A DNA stretch of 64,000 bases from Enterococcus sp. 4G2_DIV0659. Lineage in GTDB: Bacteria > Bacillota > Bacilli > Lactobacillales > Enterococcaceae. A program made the translations under genes and the position numbers. Positions within the stretch are counted from its first letter, which is position 1. Each line of letters starts with the position of its first letter. Below, in pieces: positions 9,182-17,429 of this stretch. Location: NCBI RefSeq assembly GCF_002140715.2, contig NZ_NGLE02000001.1:1421001-1485000 (forward strand). Reading direction: 5' to 3'. The notes under the pieces were generated by a model. The model ran no database searches and was not told the DNA's origin. It worked only from the letters and a program-made list of their open reading frames with translations.

Positions 9182-9690
9182 ATGTCCTATACAAATTCAA
9201 CGAATGAAATACGTTTCTCCATACGGGAAAGGAAGAAGCAAAAAAAACGCCACTTGAAGAAATACTGAAAACTTCTTCAAAAAAATCAATCGAAGCTGGG
9301 TTTTGACAAGCGTTGTTGGCATTCTTCTTTCCGAACGTATTTAACAGAAACGGACATTGTGGATCGCTAGCTTTCTTATGATGACGAGTTGAAGAAAGGA
9401 TATGCCTGTTATCGAGATTTTCTGTATGCCATACAAACAAAGGATTTTTCCCGATTTGATGTGTTAGTGAATGATGATTATTCCTGCCTTCCTAGCTATT
9501 ATCAAACAACGATTGATATGTATGAAATTAGACATGCACTGGAACTGCCTTATTCTAATGGTCCTTTGGAGTGTTTAAACAACCATATCAAGGTGTTGAA
9601 GCGGAATGCTTATGGTTTTCGGAACTTTTATAATTTTAACCTACGAATTACTTTGTGCTTTGGCACGGTCCTTTTTCAACCAAATAGAAA
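9182..9690 (+). pseudogene. ISL3-family transposase remnant
   Basis: The segment begins with ATG and MSYTNST, the usual N-terminus of ISL3-type transposases, and ends with an intact-looking C-terminal part (PYSNGPLECLNNHIKVLKRN, AYGFRNFYNFNLRI) that is diagnostic of the family. Between them most of the roughly 400-residue protein is missing and at least two stops or frame changes occur, so it is an internally deleted, dead copy. I did not find convincing terminal inverted repeats. It lies just outside the 3' end of the large minus-strand surface-protein locus. Confidence 0.8.
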
Positions 9691-9696
9691 AAGTGA

Positions 9697-9727
9697 GTGG
9701 GACATAACTCTTCGAGTCATATCCCAC
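9697..9727. repeat. Inverted-repeat hairpin of an enterococcal type
   Basis: 14-nt arms gtgggacataactc (9697-9710) and gagtcatatcccac (9714-9727) with two mismatches and a 3-nt loop. Similar GTGGGACA-type stems occur between genes in enterococci (general knowledge, not checked here). It has a preceding A run but no good T run, so it is at best a weak bidirectional terminator. The remaining bases to 9934 show no gene. Confidence 0.5.
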
Positions 9728-9934
9728 CCACGTGGAATCCAGATAAACGGTGGGAGCAGAAGCAATCCCTTCGTAAATAAACACTTCTGTCCCATCCTCC
9801 TTCATTATATTCGATTTCATTCTTTGGATTTTCTTCACCAACATTAGTTGATAATGAGCCTCATTTTTCTGAGCTAATTGGTCCTTCTTTTATGAAAGTT
9901 TCTATATTTATTGTCTTGAAATTGAACGTTCAAA

Positions 9935-11614
9935 TTATATAATTAAGTCTTTTTCCCTTTTATTTTTACGTATAACATAGCCTACTAAAATCAGCCAAGC
10001 AAGCAAACTTATCGCAAAAGAAACTTTTTGAACAACAGTTCCTTTATACCAAAATCGCAACTTCCCCTCGCCTGTAACTGTAACTTCACACAAACCTCTT
10101 ATTTCTTTGCTTTCTTTCACTTCACTGACTTCACCTGATCCAGTAACTTGAACATCATATCCTTTATAGTAAATGATAGGTAAGGTGACTTTTGTTGGAA
10201 CTTTCGCTTTATAATCAAATGTGATTACGTCATTATCACGAGTAGTATTTTTTATCTCTACACTTTTTTCTTGTGGGAAAACTCCCGTTATCTCTAACAC
10301 AGTTTTTTCATAATCCATACTATTAGGAAGATACTCCATCCCAGCCCCCAAAACGAAACCATTTGTTCTAGAAAAAGAACCGTACCCTGATTTGTAACTT
10401 TGTCTTTCTGTTAATTGATACTGGATAACACTAACTAGTAATAATAAGATAGAACATGTTATTACGATAATTGAAAAATAATTCTTTTGTGGAAGTACAT
10501 CAGAAAAACTATCTGCACACACCCACGTGATACAGATGGTTACAATTATGAAATAGCGCCACGGAAATTGAATACTATTAAACAAAGTATCATGAAAAAG
10601 GTAATGCGGAAAATGAGTAGTAGCCAAATACAAGAAAAGAATTCCCAAAATTAGAAACTGTCTGTTTTGAATTGATAGCTTTTTTATCCTTAACAATAAA
10701 AATAAAATCGCTAGGAAAATGAACCAGCCTAAATTATTAAATCCTTGATTTAAAAAAGCGCCTTTTATGTATTCTCCTAAATTAGCTGCAGTTCTTTGCA
10801 AAAAGAATATTTGGCTTGATTGGACTCTCAACTCTTGAAACATCGTTTGCTCAATTGTTGGAAATAAATTTACTGCTACCAACAATATAGTGAGTAAAGT
10901 GGCATACATTAAATAAAGAAGTCTTTTCTTTTCTTTAATTAAAATAGGAATATTTAATACTAGATATCCGATAATAAATAAACAAAAAATAAAAGTAGAT
11001 AAAACATGAGCAAAAAATAAGCTTGCCATCCCAATAGATAAGATATAAAATTTTTTCTCATTTCCTCTAACTATTTGAATTAGTCCTACGAAAACCACGG
11101 GCAACACCATAAAAGCTAATACTTCCCCTAATGCTGCACGAGCAACAATATCAGCTAGTCGATAAGAAGATAATCCATACAGGAAAGCAAAAATGAGACT
11201 TTTTTGTTTGCTTTGACTGACTGAATAAAATGAATGATACGCAATTACAAACGTAAAAAAAGTGACCAATAACATATAATACATATAAGATACAGCAACT
11301 GAGAAGCCCATCAAACGGAACAAAGCTGCTGGATATAAAAATACATCTGAATAAAATATACTTGAAGCATAACCCATCCCATTTGCAAAAAAATAAGTAA
11401 TCTTAGGAAAATAGTCTCCCTCAAGTATTGCTTTATACAAGGCTTCTATTCGATTAAGATGGAAGTAAATATCGTCTCCAACAGTAAGTTTTCCTCCATG
11501 TATATAAGTAAAATAAATACTTATATAGCTAACTATAAAAAATAGGAAATATAAATATATTGTAGGAAGTTGTTGAATTTTCTTAACCCATGCTTTCATG
11601 TTCATCCCCGACAT
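9935..11614 (-). CDS. PTPS_related-type polytopic membrane protein (GT-C-like)
   Basis: 559 residues with about 11-12 hydrophobic segments. After the first TM helix comes KLTVGDDIYFHLNR (about 43-55), an early acidic extracytoplasmic loop like those of GT-C glycosyltransferase-fold proteins. Overall it matches the membrane-protein family named '6-pyruvoyl-tetrahydropterin synthase-related' (a misleading name; not a pterin enzyme). The C-terminal 130 residues form a soluble outside domain ending in a last TM helix. It is the last gene of the WxL/signal peptidase locus, and a second GT-C-like protein (YfhO type) lies three genes upstream. A role in transferring or flipping lipid-linked sugars onto surface components is inferred, not shown. 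Confidence 0.75.
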   Translation of the reverse strand: MSGMNMKAWVKKIQQLPTIYLYFLFFIVSYISIYFTYIHGGKLTVGDDIYFHLNRIEALYKAILEGDYFPKITYFFANGMGYASSIFYSDVFLYPAALFRLMGFSVAVSYMYYMLLVTFFTFVIAYHSFYSVSQSKQKSLIFAFLYGLSSYRLADIVARAALGEVLAFMVLPVVFVGLIQIVRGNEKKFYILSIGMASLFFAHVLSTFIFCLFIIGYLVLNIPILIKEKKRLLYLMYATLLTILLVAVNLFPTIEQTMFQELRVQSSQIFFLQRTAANLGEYIKGAFLNQGFNNLGWFIFLAILFLLLRIKKLSIQNRQFLILGILFLYLATTHFPHYLFHDTLFNSIQFPWRYFIIVTICITWVCADSFSDVLPQKNYFSIIVITCSILLLLVSVIQYQLTERQSYKSGYGSFSRTNGFVLGAGMEYLPNSMDYEKTVLEITGVFPQEKSVEIKNTTRDNDVITFDYKAKVPTKVTLPIIYYKGYDVQVTGSGEVSEVKESKEIRGLCEVTVTGEGKLRFWYKGTVVQKVSFAISLLAWLILVGYVIRKNKREKDLII

Positions 11615-11681
11615 TTCCTTCCATCCTCCCTCTTTTTATTTTTCTTCATTCATAAATTAATTAGTAACGTTGAGTATTAAT

Positions 11682-12425
11682 CTATTTTGTATCATCTGAA
11701 ATTTCCGCATATACATCTGTTAATTTGCCAAAACCATCATACAATGCTGAGATGGACTTACCTAACTCTTTATCTTTATCTAGCCCAGTTCTATTAGAAA
11801 CAACTGGTACAGATTCATTTGAAAATTGTCTGTTTGCCTCTTTGATTTGCTTCTCATACCCTTTTATACCACTTTTAATAAGTGAATTATCAATCCGCAT
11901 AATAGAACCAAGCTCTTTGGCTAACAGTATTACCTTGTCTTTTGGAAACTCTTGATCAGATGAAGCATTTTTAATATCCACAGCTTGAATTCTTAATCGT
12001 GCTTTTTTTGTTTCCCTCAAAAATTTATACTTAAGACTAACAATAGCAACAAATTTTAAATTTTCTCCTTCATAGAAAGGATAAATTGTACGTAACTCTA
12101 AATCTTCGTTTTTGGCATATATTAAATATTGTAATTTATCAGCTTTCACTGTTTCTGACGAAAGACTAGAATCAATCGTTTTTATTGCTTTTTCATAGTA
12201 ATCTGGAATACTCAATTTGTACTTATCCTTCATCACTTTCATAGCTTCATCTTTAGATGACAGATCTACATAATCAGAATCTCCGAAGCTTCTTTCCCGT
12301 GCTCCACTCCACACAATTTGTTGATCTTTTTTAGGTAACTGAGCATGCGGATTAGAATTAGAGCAACTTGTAACTGCTAGTAGCGAGCAGAACATGGTGA
12401 TAGCTATAAAAATCTTTAGCTTCAT
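11682..12425 (-). CDS. Lipoprotein of unknown function
   Basis: 247 residues. The signal peptide ends in a lipobox (LLAVTSCSN, Cys about 21). The mature part is hydrophilic with mixed alpha/beta character and no family I can name. Its start overlaps the stop of the upstream lipoprotein gene by 4 bp (ATGA), showing translational coupling within the locus. It is probably an extracytoplasmic membrane-tethered partner of the YfhO and PTPS_related proteins that flank the lipoprotein pair. Confidence 0.75.
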   Translation of the reverse strand: MKLKIFIAITMFCSLLAVTSCSNSNPHAQLPKKDQQIVWSGARERSFGDSDYVDLSSKDEAMKVMKDKYKLSIPDYYEKAIKTIDSSLSSETVKADKLQYLIYAKNEDLELRTIYPFYEGENLKFVAIVSLKYKFLRETKKARLRIQAVDIKNASSDQEFPKDKVILLAKELGSIMRIDNSLIKSGIKGYEKQIKEANRQFSNESVPVVSNRTGLDKDKELGKSISALYDGFGKLTDVYAEISDDTK

Positions 12426-13399
12426 TCTGGGACCACCGCCTTGGTAGGTTCTGTTCCTGGAAAAGCTTCTTGTGAATAACTAAGTTCAACAATACTGTTA
12501 TCAGCAAGTTCATAAAAAATAACACTATCTATGCTTTGTCCTTGTGGAATCACTTTAGATTGATTATTTACTAACTCTTTTAAATCTAAAAATGAAGTAT
12601 CTTCCGGCAATGTTCCTTCAGATAATTTTTTATCTTTTTGCTTTGCAGTAATCAGTTCTTTAAATACACTTGCAGAAGCTTGTTCTGAGCTGTTGTTTGT
12701 AAAGGTATAGCGAATGGCTAACACATTCTTTTTGTTTTCTCCAACTACTTTACGAACGCCTGTCATTTCAACCTTCATAGTTTTATTTTCTAGTGTAACG
12801 ACATCTCCCTCATCTTCTTTTTGTTTTTTTTGTGCTTCATTAAATTTTTCAGTATCAAATGAAACTTCTTTAAGTGTTCCTACTGATTCATCTATCAATT
12901 TAGATCGTTTCTCATAGTTACTATCATCTGCCGAGTAAAATGTTACTTGTACAAATCCATTTTCAGTCCACATATAATACATATGAGCCCAGACATCTTT
13001 TTCTTTAAACACTGTATTCAATGTATATTTACACACTGGACTGCCATTGATTTTATATTCTTTCATATAAATATCTTTAGCTTTCTTATATCCGTATCTT
13101 TCTTTTAATTGCTCTCTAGTTTGTTCCGCAAAGCCTTTTTGTTTTACTTCGTTAACAGGTGTAACTGTAGCAAACATATACGAATTACTTTTTTTGTCCT
13201 CTGCACTAAAAGATGTTTGAAGACCATAATTTTCTGATTTATCCTCACTATCAACTTTCCAGCTAGAAGGTAATTGCATTTCATACGTAACACCTTGACC
13301 TTCAAATGTTTCTTTTGTTTCACTAAGTTTTTCAGAACAACCACTAAAAAGAACGACTACAGCCATTAAAATTAATGCAATTATTTTTCTTTGTTTCAT
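12422..13399 (-). CDS. Lipoprotein with a C-terminal DUF5067 domain
   Basis: 325 residues. The lipobox is VLFSGCSEK (Cys about 21). The N-terminal half (about 35-185) resembles small secreted PsbP/LpqN-like folds (YEMQLPSSWKVD...). The C-terminal third fits DUF5067, a domain of Gram-positive lipoproteins with an immunoglobulin-like pattern (MKVEMTGVRKVV, LAIRYTFTNNSSE). The start overlaps the YfhO stop by 4 bp and the stop overlaps the next lipoprotein start by 4 bp, so YfhO and both lipoproteins are translated as a coupled unit. Confidence 0.8.
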   Translation of the reverse strand: MKQRKIIALILMAVVVLFSGCSEKLSETKETFEGQGVTYEMQLPSSWKVDSEDKSENYGLQTSFSAEDKKSNSYMFATVTPVNEVKQKGFAEQTREQLKERYGYKKAKDIYMKEYKINGSPVCKYTLNTVFKEKDVWAHMYYMWTENGFVQVTFYSADDSNYEKRSKLIDESVGTLKEVSFDTEKFNEAQKKQKEDEGDVVTLENKTMKVEMTGVRKVVGENKKNVLAIRYTFTNNSSEQASASVFKELITAKQKDKKLSEGTLPEDTSFLDLKELVNNQSKVIPQGQSIDSVIFYELADNSIVELSYSQEAFPGTEPTKAVVPE

Positions 13400-14538
13400 T
13401 TATATTCCTCCTTACTAGCTACTCTAGATTTCTTTCGAATCCAATAAGTATACGAACTAAATATCAATATACAACTTACAAACAATATACTTCCCAATTT
13501 CAATCCTTCTGGATAATAAACTAATCGAATAGTGTGCTTTCCTTTTGGTACCTTGAAAGCAATCAAAGCATTTTGAAGCGATTTTATCTTTACTGGTTGT
13601 CCATCTATAGATGCCTTCCATCCTTTATCGTAAGGAATTGATGTAAACACTACTTGTTCCTTTGTTAGCGAAACATCAGCCTGTGCTTGATGTCCATTTA
13701 CTTCAAACGCTACTTCTTTTTCTTTCATTTGCTTTATAGCCTCTTTATACCGATCCACTTGCATAAGTAGAACCGATGGTCGAACTAGTCTTACAACTGC
13801 TTGACCACTAAATTTTGCGGTAACTTTTACTTTTGTTTCTTTTTCATAATAGCCAAGATTGTAAAAGCTACCTGCCATAACAAGATTGTTAGAATTAGTA
13901 CGTCCATTAACTTTGACTTCTACATCAGCATTTCTCATGCCATCTGGAGCTCCTACACTTAGATTAATATATGCTTGCGTTCTTGCAGGAACATTTACTT
14001 CCCAAGTTATTGATTGTGCTTCTCTATTTGATTCCTCTGAAAAGAATGTAAAGTCGCCTTCTTCTCGAATTTGCATATTTTTTCTAGCTATTTCGTTAAG
14101 TCCAGTAAATTGATAGATTGGCTCTTTTAGTCCAGATAAGTGTTGAAATAAATTTACTTGATTATTACTTTTTTCATAGATTTTTCCATTGGTCAACATA
14201 CCTAAAGGCAAAGAATATTCATTTTCATACAAGTTATATTTCCCTTTAGTTTCAATTTTTTTAAACCCAAATTTGTTTGGATCTGTTTTAGCTAAGTTAT
14301 ATTTTATTCCGAATAAAGAGTCCATTAACAAAGTATTATTGTCATACATAATCACTAAGTTTGTATCCAATGATCGATATCCTAAATGATCTAAATACTG
14401 AGAAGAATGACGATTTCGAACAGAAGAAAATAGTGTTATACCAGAATAATTATAGTTAAAACTATCCGTTCTGGTTATAGGATCTATATTTTCCAAACGG
14501 TAGAATTGATTATTTTCTTCTTTTGTTCTTGTTACCAA
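13396..14538 (-). CDS. YfhO-family protein, C-terminal part (frame-shifted)
   Basis: 380 residues if read from a TTG at 14538, but the same frame continues upstream with sensible sequence (EWTYASRAAYEEPHKDIQKL), so the TTG is not a natural start. It carries the extracytoplasmic C-terminal domain and last TM helix of the YfhO family (PF09586), including FTSIPYDKGWKASIDGQ and KGKHTIRLVYYPEGL. It joins the N-terminal part by a -1 shift at A_AAA_AAG (14595-14601). Together the halves make a full-length YfhO-like protein of about 870 residues. Confidence 0.7.
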   Translation of the reverse strand: MVTRTKEENNQFYRLENIDPITRTDSFNYNYSGITLFSSVRNRHSSQYLDHLGYRSLDTNLVIMYDNNTLLMDSLFGIKYNLAKTDPNKFGFKKIETKGKYNLYENEYSLPLGMLTNGKIYEKSNNQVNLFQHLSGLKEPIYQFTGLNEIARKNMQIREEGDFTFFSEESNREAQSITWEVNVPARTQAYINLSVGAPDGMRNADVEVKVNGRTNSNNLVMAGSFYNLGYYEKETKVKVTAKFSGQAVVRLVRPSVLLMQVDRYKEAIKQMKEKEVAFEVNGHQAQADVSLTKEQVVFTSIPYDKGWKASIDGQPVKIKSLQNALIAFKVPKGKHTIRLVYYPEGLKLGSILFVSCILIFSSYTYWIRKKSRVASKEEYK

Positions 14539-15935
14539 CTTCTGAATATCTTTATGTGGTTCTTCATATGCAGCTCTGCTAGCGTAGGTCCATTCTTTTT
14601 TATCCCTAAAAAAAGTTGATTTGTGTTGAAAAAAGCCTCATAACTAACAACGATAAGAATAATATATGGAATCAGCCACATGCCTTTTTTACGGCTATAC
14701 TTGATAAAGAACAATAATAAATACAGAATTAATAAAACAAACGTAACGATTAACGTCTCTTGAGTGATATAATCGTATCTCTTTTTGTTCGATAATAAAA
14801 TGGCAGCTATATATACACCACCTAAGATTAAAACAATATTCAATAACAAATTTATATCTTTCTTCTCAAACTTCTCCATCCCAAAGCCAGCTAAAATAAT
14901 AACTAGTGCAGAAAATAAAAAGCTAAATCGAAATAAAAACATATTCGGTGCATGAAGTCCTTGCCAAAATAAGTTCAATGGCTCTACATAAAAACTAACA
15001 CTTAATAACAATAGTAAACTACCGTACAACAGCTTATTTTTCAGTGAGATTTTTGTACTTACGAAGTAAAAAATACAAAAAATAAGTGGAAGTAATCCTG
15101 TATATATGAAGGGTGCACTACCATACTTTGACGTGTCATATACACCAGGCATGCTCTTCACAACTAAATCCCACACCCCTGTATCTCCTGTAAAAAATTG
15201 ATTAATCGTATCCAATTTTTCTCCATTGGTTCGTAGGTCAATAATCGATGGTAGAATGATCACCATAGATGCACCGCCTGCAAGGAAGGATGTAAATAAA
15301 TAAGAAAAAACTGAAGTTTTATAACGTTTGTAATCTGTAAACATGCGAATAAAATAGTAAAGAAAAGAGAAGATACCTACCATAAACGCTATATAATAGT
15401 TACTAACAAACAACAAAAAATAACTAACAAACAATAAAACTGGTTTTCTATCATCCATCAATCGATGAATTCCTAACAAAATCAAAGGTAAATAAACTAG
15501 AGCGTCCATCCACATCAGAAATATAGAATATGCTATAACAAAGCTTCCTAGTGAGTAACAGGTACTCAATACAAGTTTTTTCCATGAAGATAAGCGATAC
15601 GTATTATGTGCATAAATCCAAAATGAGACGCCCATCGCTCCGATTTTTGTTAAAAAAATTGTATACATCGCTTCAGGCATATTAATATTGTCAAAAAAGT
15701 AAACAATAAAACTAAAAATACTGTTGATATAGTAACTCATTAGTGAAATAGAGTTCAGGCCTAATGAACCTGACCATGTATAAAGCAACGATTGTTTCCC
15801 ATGTAAAGCGTTATTAAAACCTGCATAAAAATTGACAAGTTGACCAAATCCATCACTGGACAATATTGTTAACTTACTCGTTGGATATATACCTATTTGA
15901 AAATAGCTGATTGCTACAATAAATACTGGAAGCAA
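14532..15935 (-). CDS. YfhO-family membrane protein, N-terminal part (frame-shifted)
   Basis: 467 residues when read from a TTG at 15935, with about 12 TM helices. SSDGFGQLVNFYAGF and KQSLLYTWSGSLGLN match the first loop of YfhO proteins, the GT-C-like partners in Gram-positive lipid-linked sugar transfer (e.g. lipoteichoic acid glycosylation in Bacillus). The TTG has no ribosome binding site. A better start is the ATG at 15977-15979, but it runs into a stop after eight codons unless the frame shifts -1 at the A8 tract (15961-15968); with that shift the protein begins MNFIKKNGLIIGCS. The C-terminus also ends out of frame at 14532. The gene is broken, or recoded, at two A tracts. Confidence 0.7.
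   Translation of the reverse strand: MLPVFIVAISYFQIGIYPTSKLTILSSDGFGQLVNFYAGFNNALHGKQSLLYTWSGSLGLNSISLMSYYINSIFSFIVYFFDNINMPEAMYTIFLTKIGAMGVSFWIYAHNTYRLSSWKKLVLSTCYSLGSFVIAYSIFLMWMDALVYLPLILLGIHRLMDDRKPVLLFVSYFLLFVSNYYIAFMVGIFSFLYYFIRMFTDYKRYKTSVFSYLFTSFLAGGASMVIILPSIIDLRTNGEKLDTINQFFTGDTGVWDLVVKSMPGVYDTSKYGSAPFIYTGLLPLIFCIFYFVSTKISLKNKLLYGSLLLLLSVSFYVEPLNLFWQGLHAPNMFLFRFSFLFSALVIILAGFGMEKFEKKDINLLLNIVLILGGVYIAAILLSNKKRYDYITQETLIVTFVLLILYLLLFFIKYSRKKGMWLIPYIILIVVSYEAFFNTNQLFLGIKKNGPTLAELHMKNHIKIFRSW
14595..14601 (-). other. Candidate -1 slippery site A_AAA_AAG in the YfhO gene
   Basis: In the N-terminal frame the codons are GGG ATA AAA AAG AAT. A -1 slip on A_AAA_AAG, the dnaX-type heptamer, gives IKKEWTYASR and enters the C-terminal YfhO frame. 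A missing A in the tract has the same effect. I saw no strong downstream stem-loop or well-placed upstream Shine-Dalgarno stimulator. Confidence 0.45.
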
Positions 15936-15961
15936 AAAACTACAACCAATTATTAAACCAT

Positions 15962-15968
15962 TTTTTTT
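15962..15968 (-). other. Candidate -1 slippery site A_AAA_AAA at the YfhO start
   Basis: From the ATG at 15979 the codons are ATG AAT TTT ATA AAA AAA ATG GTT TAA. A -1 slip, or one more A, gives MNFIKKNGLIIG and the long YfhO frame. Confidence 0.4.
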
Positions 15969-16006
15969 ATAAAATTCATTCTATGTATTCACACCCTACT
16001 CTTTCT

Positions 16007-16546
16007 TCAATCTATTAAACCGATTCTATTCAGCGGGTAATATCTAAAAGATACCACGCCTTCTATTTGTTTCTGATCAATCAATCCCAGATGTCTACTA
16101 TCATTGGAATGGTTTCTATTATCGCCTAAGACAAAATATTGTCCTTCAGGAATTTTTTCCAATCCTTGAAGCTTAGAAGCAACTTCCCATGTCACTCGTA
16201 CTTTCAACGTTCCATCTGGTAAATCACTGCCAGAAAGCTGCAGTTCATTTTCTGGAGTAGGATTACTTTGAGCCATCTGATGATTAAGATAAACAGTATT
16301 TTTATCTAACCAAATTCTATCGCCTGGTAGCCCTAGGATACGTTTTACGTATGAATCAGCTGAGTGTTTTTTAGGTGCAAACGTTACTAAAGAGTATCGA
16401 CTTGGTTTCTTCCCTTTTATTATAAAAAGATAGTCTTTGTTTTCTAACGTTGGCATCATTGATACGCCGCTAACTCTATGTGTGGCAATTTTTACAAAAA
16501 AAAGGACGCATAAACAGATAAAAAGAAAAAAATATATCCCTCTCAC
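16007..16546 (-). CDS. Type I signal peptidase, canonical catalytic dyad
   Basis: 179 residues from a GTG at 16546; the real N-terminus is probably longer (see below). One N-terminal TM helix, catalytic Ser in GVSMMPT, catalytic Lys in SYVKRILGLPGD, and box E VLGDNRNHSNDSRHLG: a complete serine-lysine signal peptidase that cleaves secretory signal peptides outside the membrane. The open frame continues upstream through NVVKNNKEANEYALNK to an A8 tract; just before it lies ATG (16636-16638) with AGAAGGA 8 nt upstream, but that ATG hits a stop after four codons unless the frame slips -1. It is the second signal peptidase gene in the WxL locus and probably processes its exported proteins. Confidence 0.85.
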   Translation of the reverse strand: MRGIYFFLFICLCVLFFVKIATHRVSGVSMMPTLENKDYLFIIKGKKPSRYSLVTFAPKKHSADSYVKRILGLPGDRIWLDKNTVYLNHQMAQSNPTPENELQLSGSDLPDGTLKVRVTWEVASKLQGLEKIPEGQYFVLGDNRNHSNDSRHLGLIDQKQIEGVVSFRYYPLNRIGLID

Positions 16547-16626
16547 TATGGATCGCTTATCTTTCTGAAAGGCTGTATCTTTATTTAATGCATATTCATT
16601 AGCTTCTTTATTATTTTTAACTACGT

Positions 16627-16633
16627 TTTTTTT
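16627..16633 (-). other. Candidate -1 slippery site A_AAA_AAA at the signal peptidase start
   Basis: Codons from the best-placed ATG (16638) are ATG ATA AAA AAA ACG TAG. A -1 slip gives MIKKNVVKNNKE and runs in frame into the signal peptidase. Confidence 0.4.
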
Positions 16634-16664
16634 ATCATAAATACATTCCTTCTATTAATTAACT

Positions 16665-17408
16665 TTAGAACTGACTAATAGTATGAATCGGAAATATACG
16701 CATCTCTACTACACCAATAATTTCTTTTTCGTCAATATATCCATACGTTCTGCTATCTATTGCATAAGGTCTATTATCACCTAAAACTAGGTACTTTCCT
16801 TTTGGAATACTAGCACCACTAGGTTTCCAGTCTTCTGTAAAAGTAGTCTTACTATCTTTGGCTCGACTCAATTGTTCCGCTAAAAAACGTTCATAAACTT
16901 CAACATTATTGATTGTGAGTATATCGTTTCTGTAACTTACTTGTTCTTCAGGCAGACCAATAATTCGGCGAACAGCATATTCGTTACTTTTTGAATCTTT
17001 ATATAAAATCATACTAAAACGTTTGACTTTACTTAACTTACTAACAAATACCCTATCACCATTATTTACAGTAGGCATCATGGAATAACCTTCAATTTTT
17101 ACAACTGAAAAAGTAAATAGTGAGATAATGTACAAGATAGTTCCTAATAAAATAAAACTAATTCCCAATTCTTTCATTAATTGTTGTACTTGTTTACGCC
17201 ATCGTTTTTTTCTTATGTACTTTTTTTTTCTCTTAACTGATTTCTTTTTTAGTTTACTAGCCTTCAGATGAATGGTATGCTCTTGCCATTCATCTGAAGG
17301 CTTTTTTTTAATCTGTTTCTTTTTTTCATAATTTACTTGATTATTTTTGTATAGCCTTCTAGAGTGGACACTTTTTTTTTCAATTTTTTTTTGTTCCCTC
17401 CAACTCAC
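16665..17408 (-). CDS. Type I signal peptidase-like protein with Lys-to-Arg change
   Basis: 247 residues from the GTG at 17408 (GAAGGAG 8 nt upstream); a TTG at 17429 overlaps that site. A long, very basic cytoplasmic tail (about 75 residues, many KKK/RKK) precedes one TM helix. Catalytic Ser is present in GYSMMPTVNNGD and box E in VLGDNRPYAIDSRTYG, but the usual V-K-R-I-I-G is AVRRIIGLP: the general-base Lys is Arg, confirmed from the codons CGC CGA at about 16963-16968. Activity is therefore doubtful; a chaperone-like role such as that of streptococcal pilus SipA is possible. It lies between the two-TM protein gene and the canonical signal peptidase gene. Confidence 0.85.
   Translation of the reverse strand: MSWREQKKIEKKSVHSRRLYKNNQVNYEKKKQIKKKPSDEWQEHTIHLKASKLKKKSVKRKKKYIRKKRWRKQVQQLMKELGISFILLGTILYIISLFTFSVVKIEGYSMMPTVNNGDRVFVSKLSKVKRFSMILYKDSKSNEYAVRRIIGLPEEQVSYRNDILTINNVEVYERFLAEQLSRAKDSKTTFTEDWKPSGASIPKGKYLVLGDNRPYAIDSRTYGYIDEKEIIGVVEMRIFPIHTISQF
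17260..17309 (+). terminator. Perfect terminator-like hairpin inside a coding region, opposite strand
   Basis: 16-bp perfect arms gccttcagatgaatgg (17260-17275) and ccattcatctgaaggc (17286-17301), a 10-nt loop and T8 (17302-17309). On the plus strand this is an ideal rho-independent terminator, yet it lies within the N-terminal coding region of the minus-strand signal peptidase-like gene. The mRNA would form the same stem without a T run after it. Confidence 0.6.
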
Positions 17409-17429
17409 ATCATAATCTCCTTCAATCAA

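Noticed and set aside
9641..9844. Open frame of 67 codons on the minus strand beside the ISL3 remnant
   Set aside because: It reads the inverted repeat and the reverse of the transposase end; no start signal and no recognisable family.
14532..14538. Treating the two YfhO halves as separate overlapping genes
   Set aside because: The C-terminal frame has good YfhO-like sequence upstream of its TTG, and the N-terminal part ends abruptly out of frame, so they are one interrupted gene.
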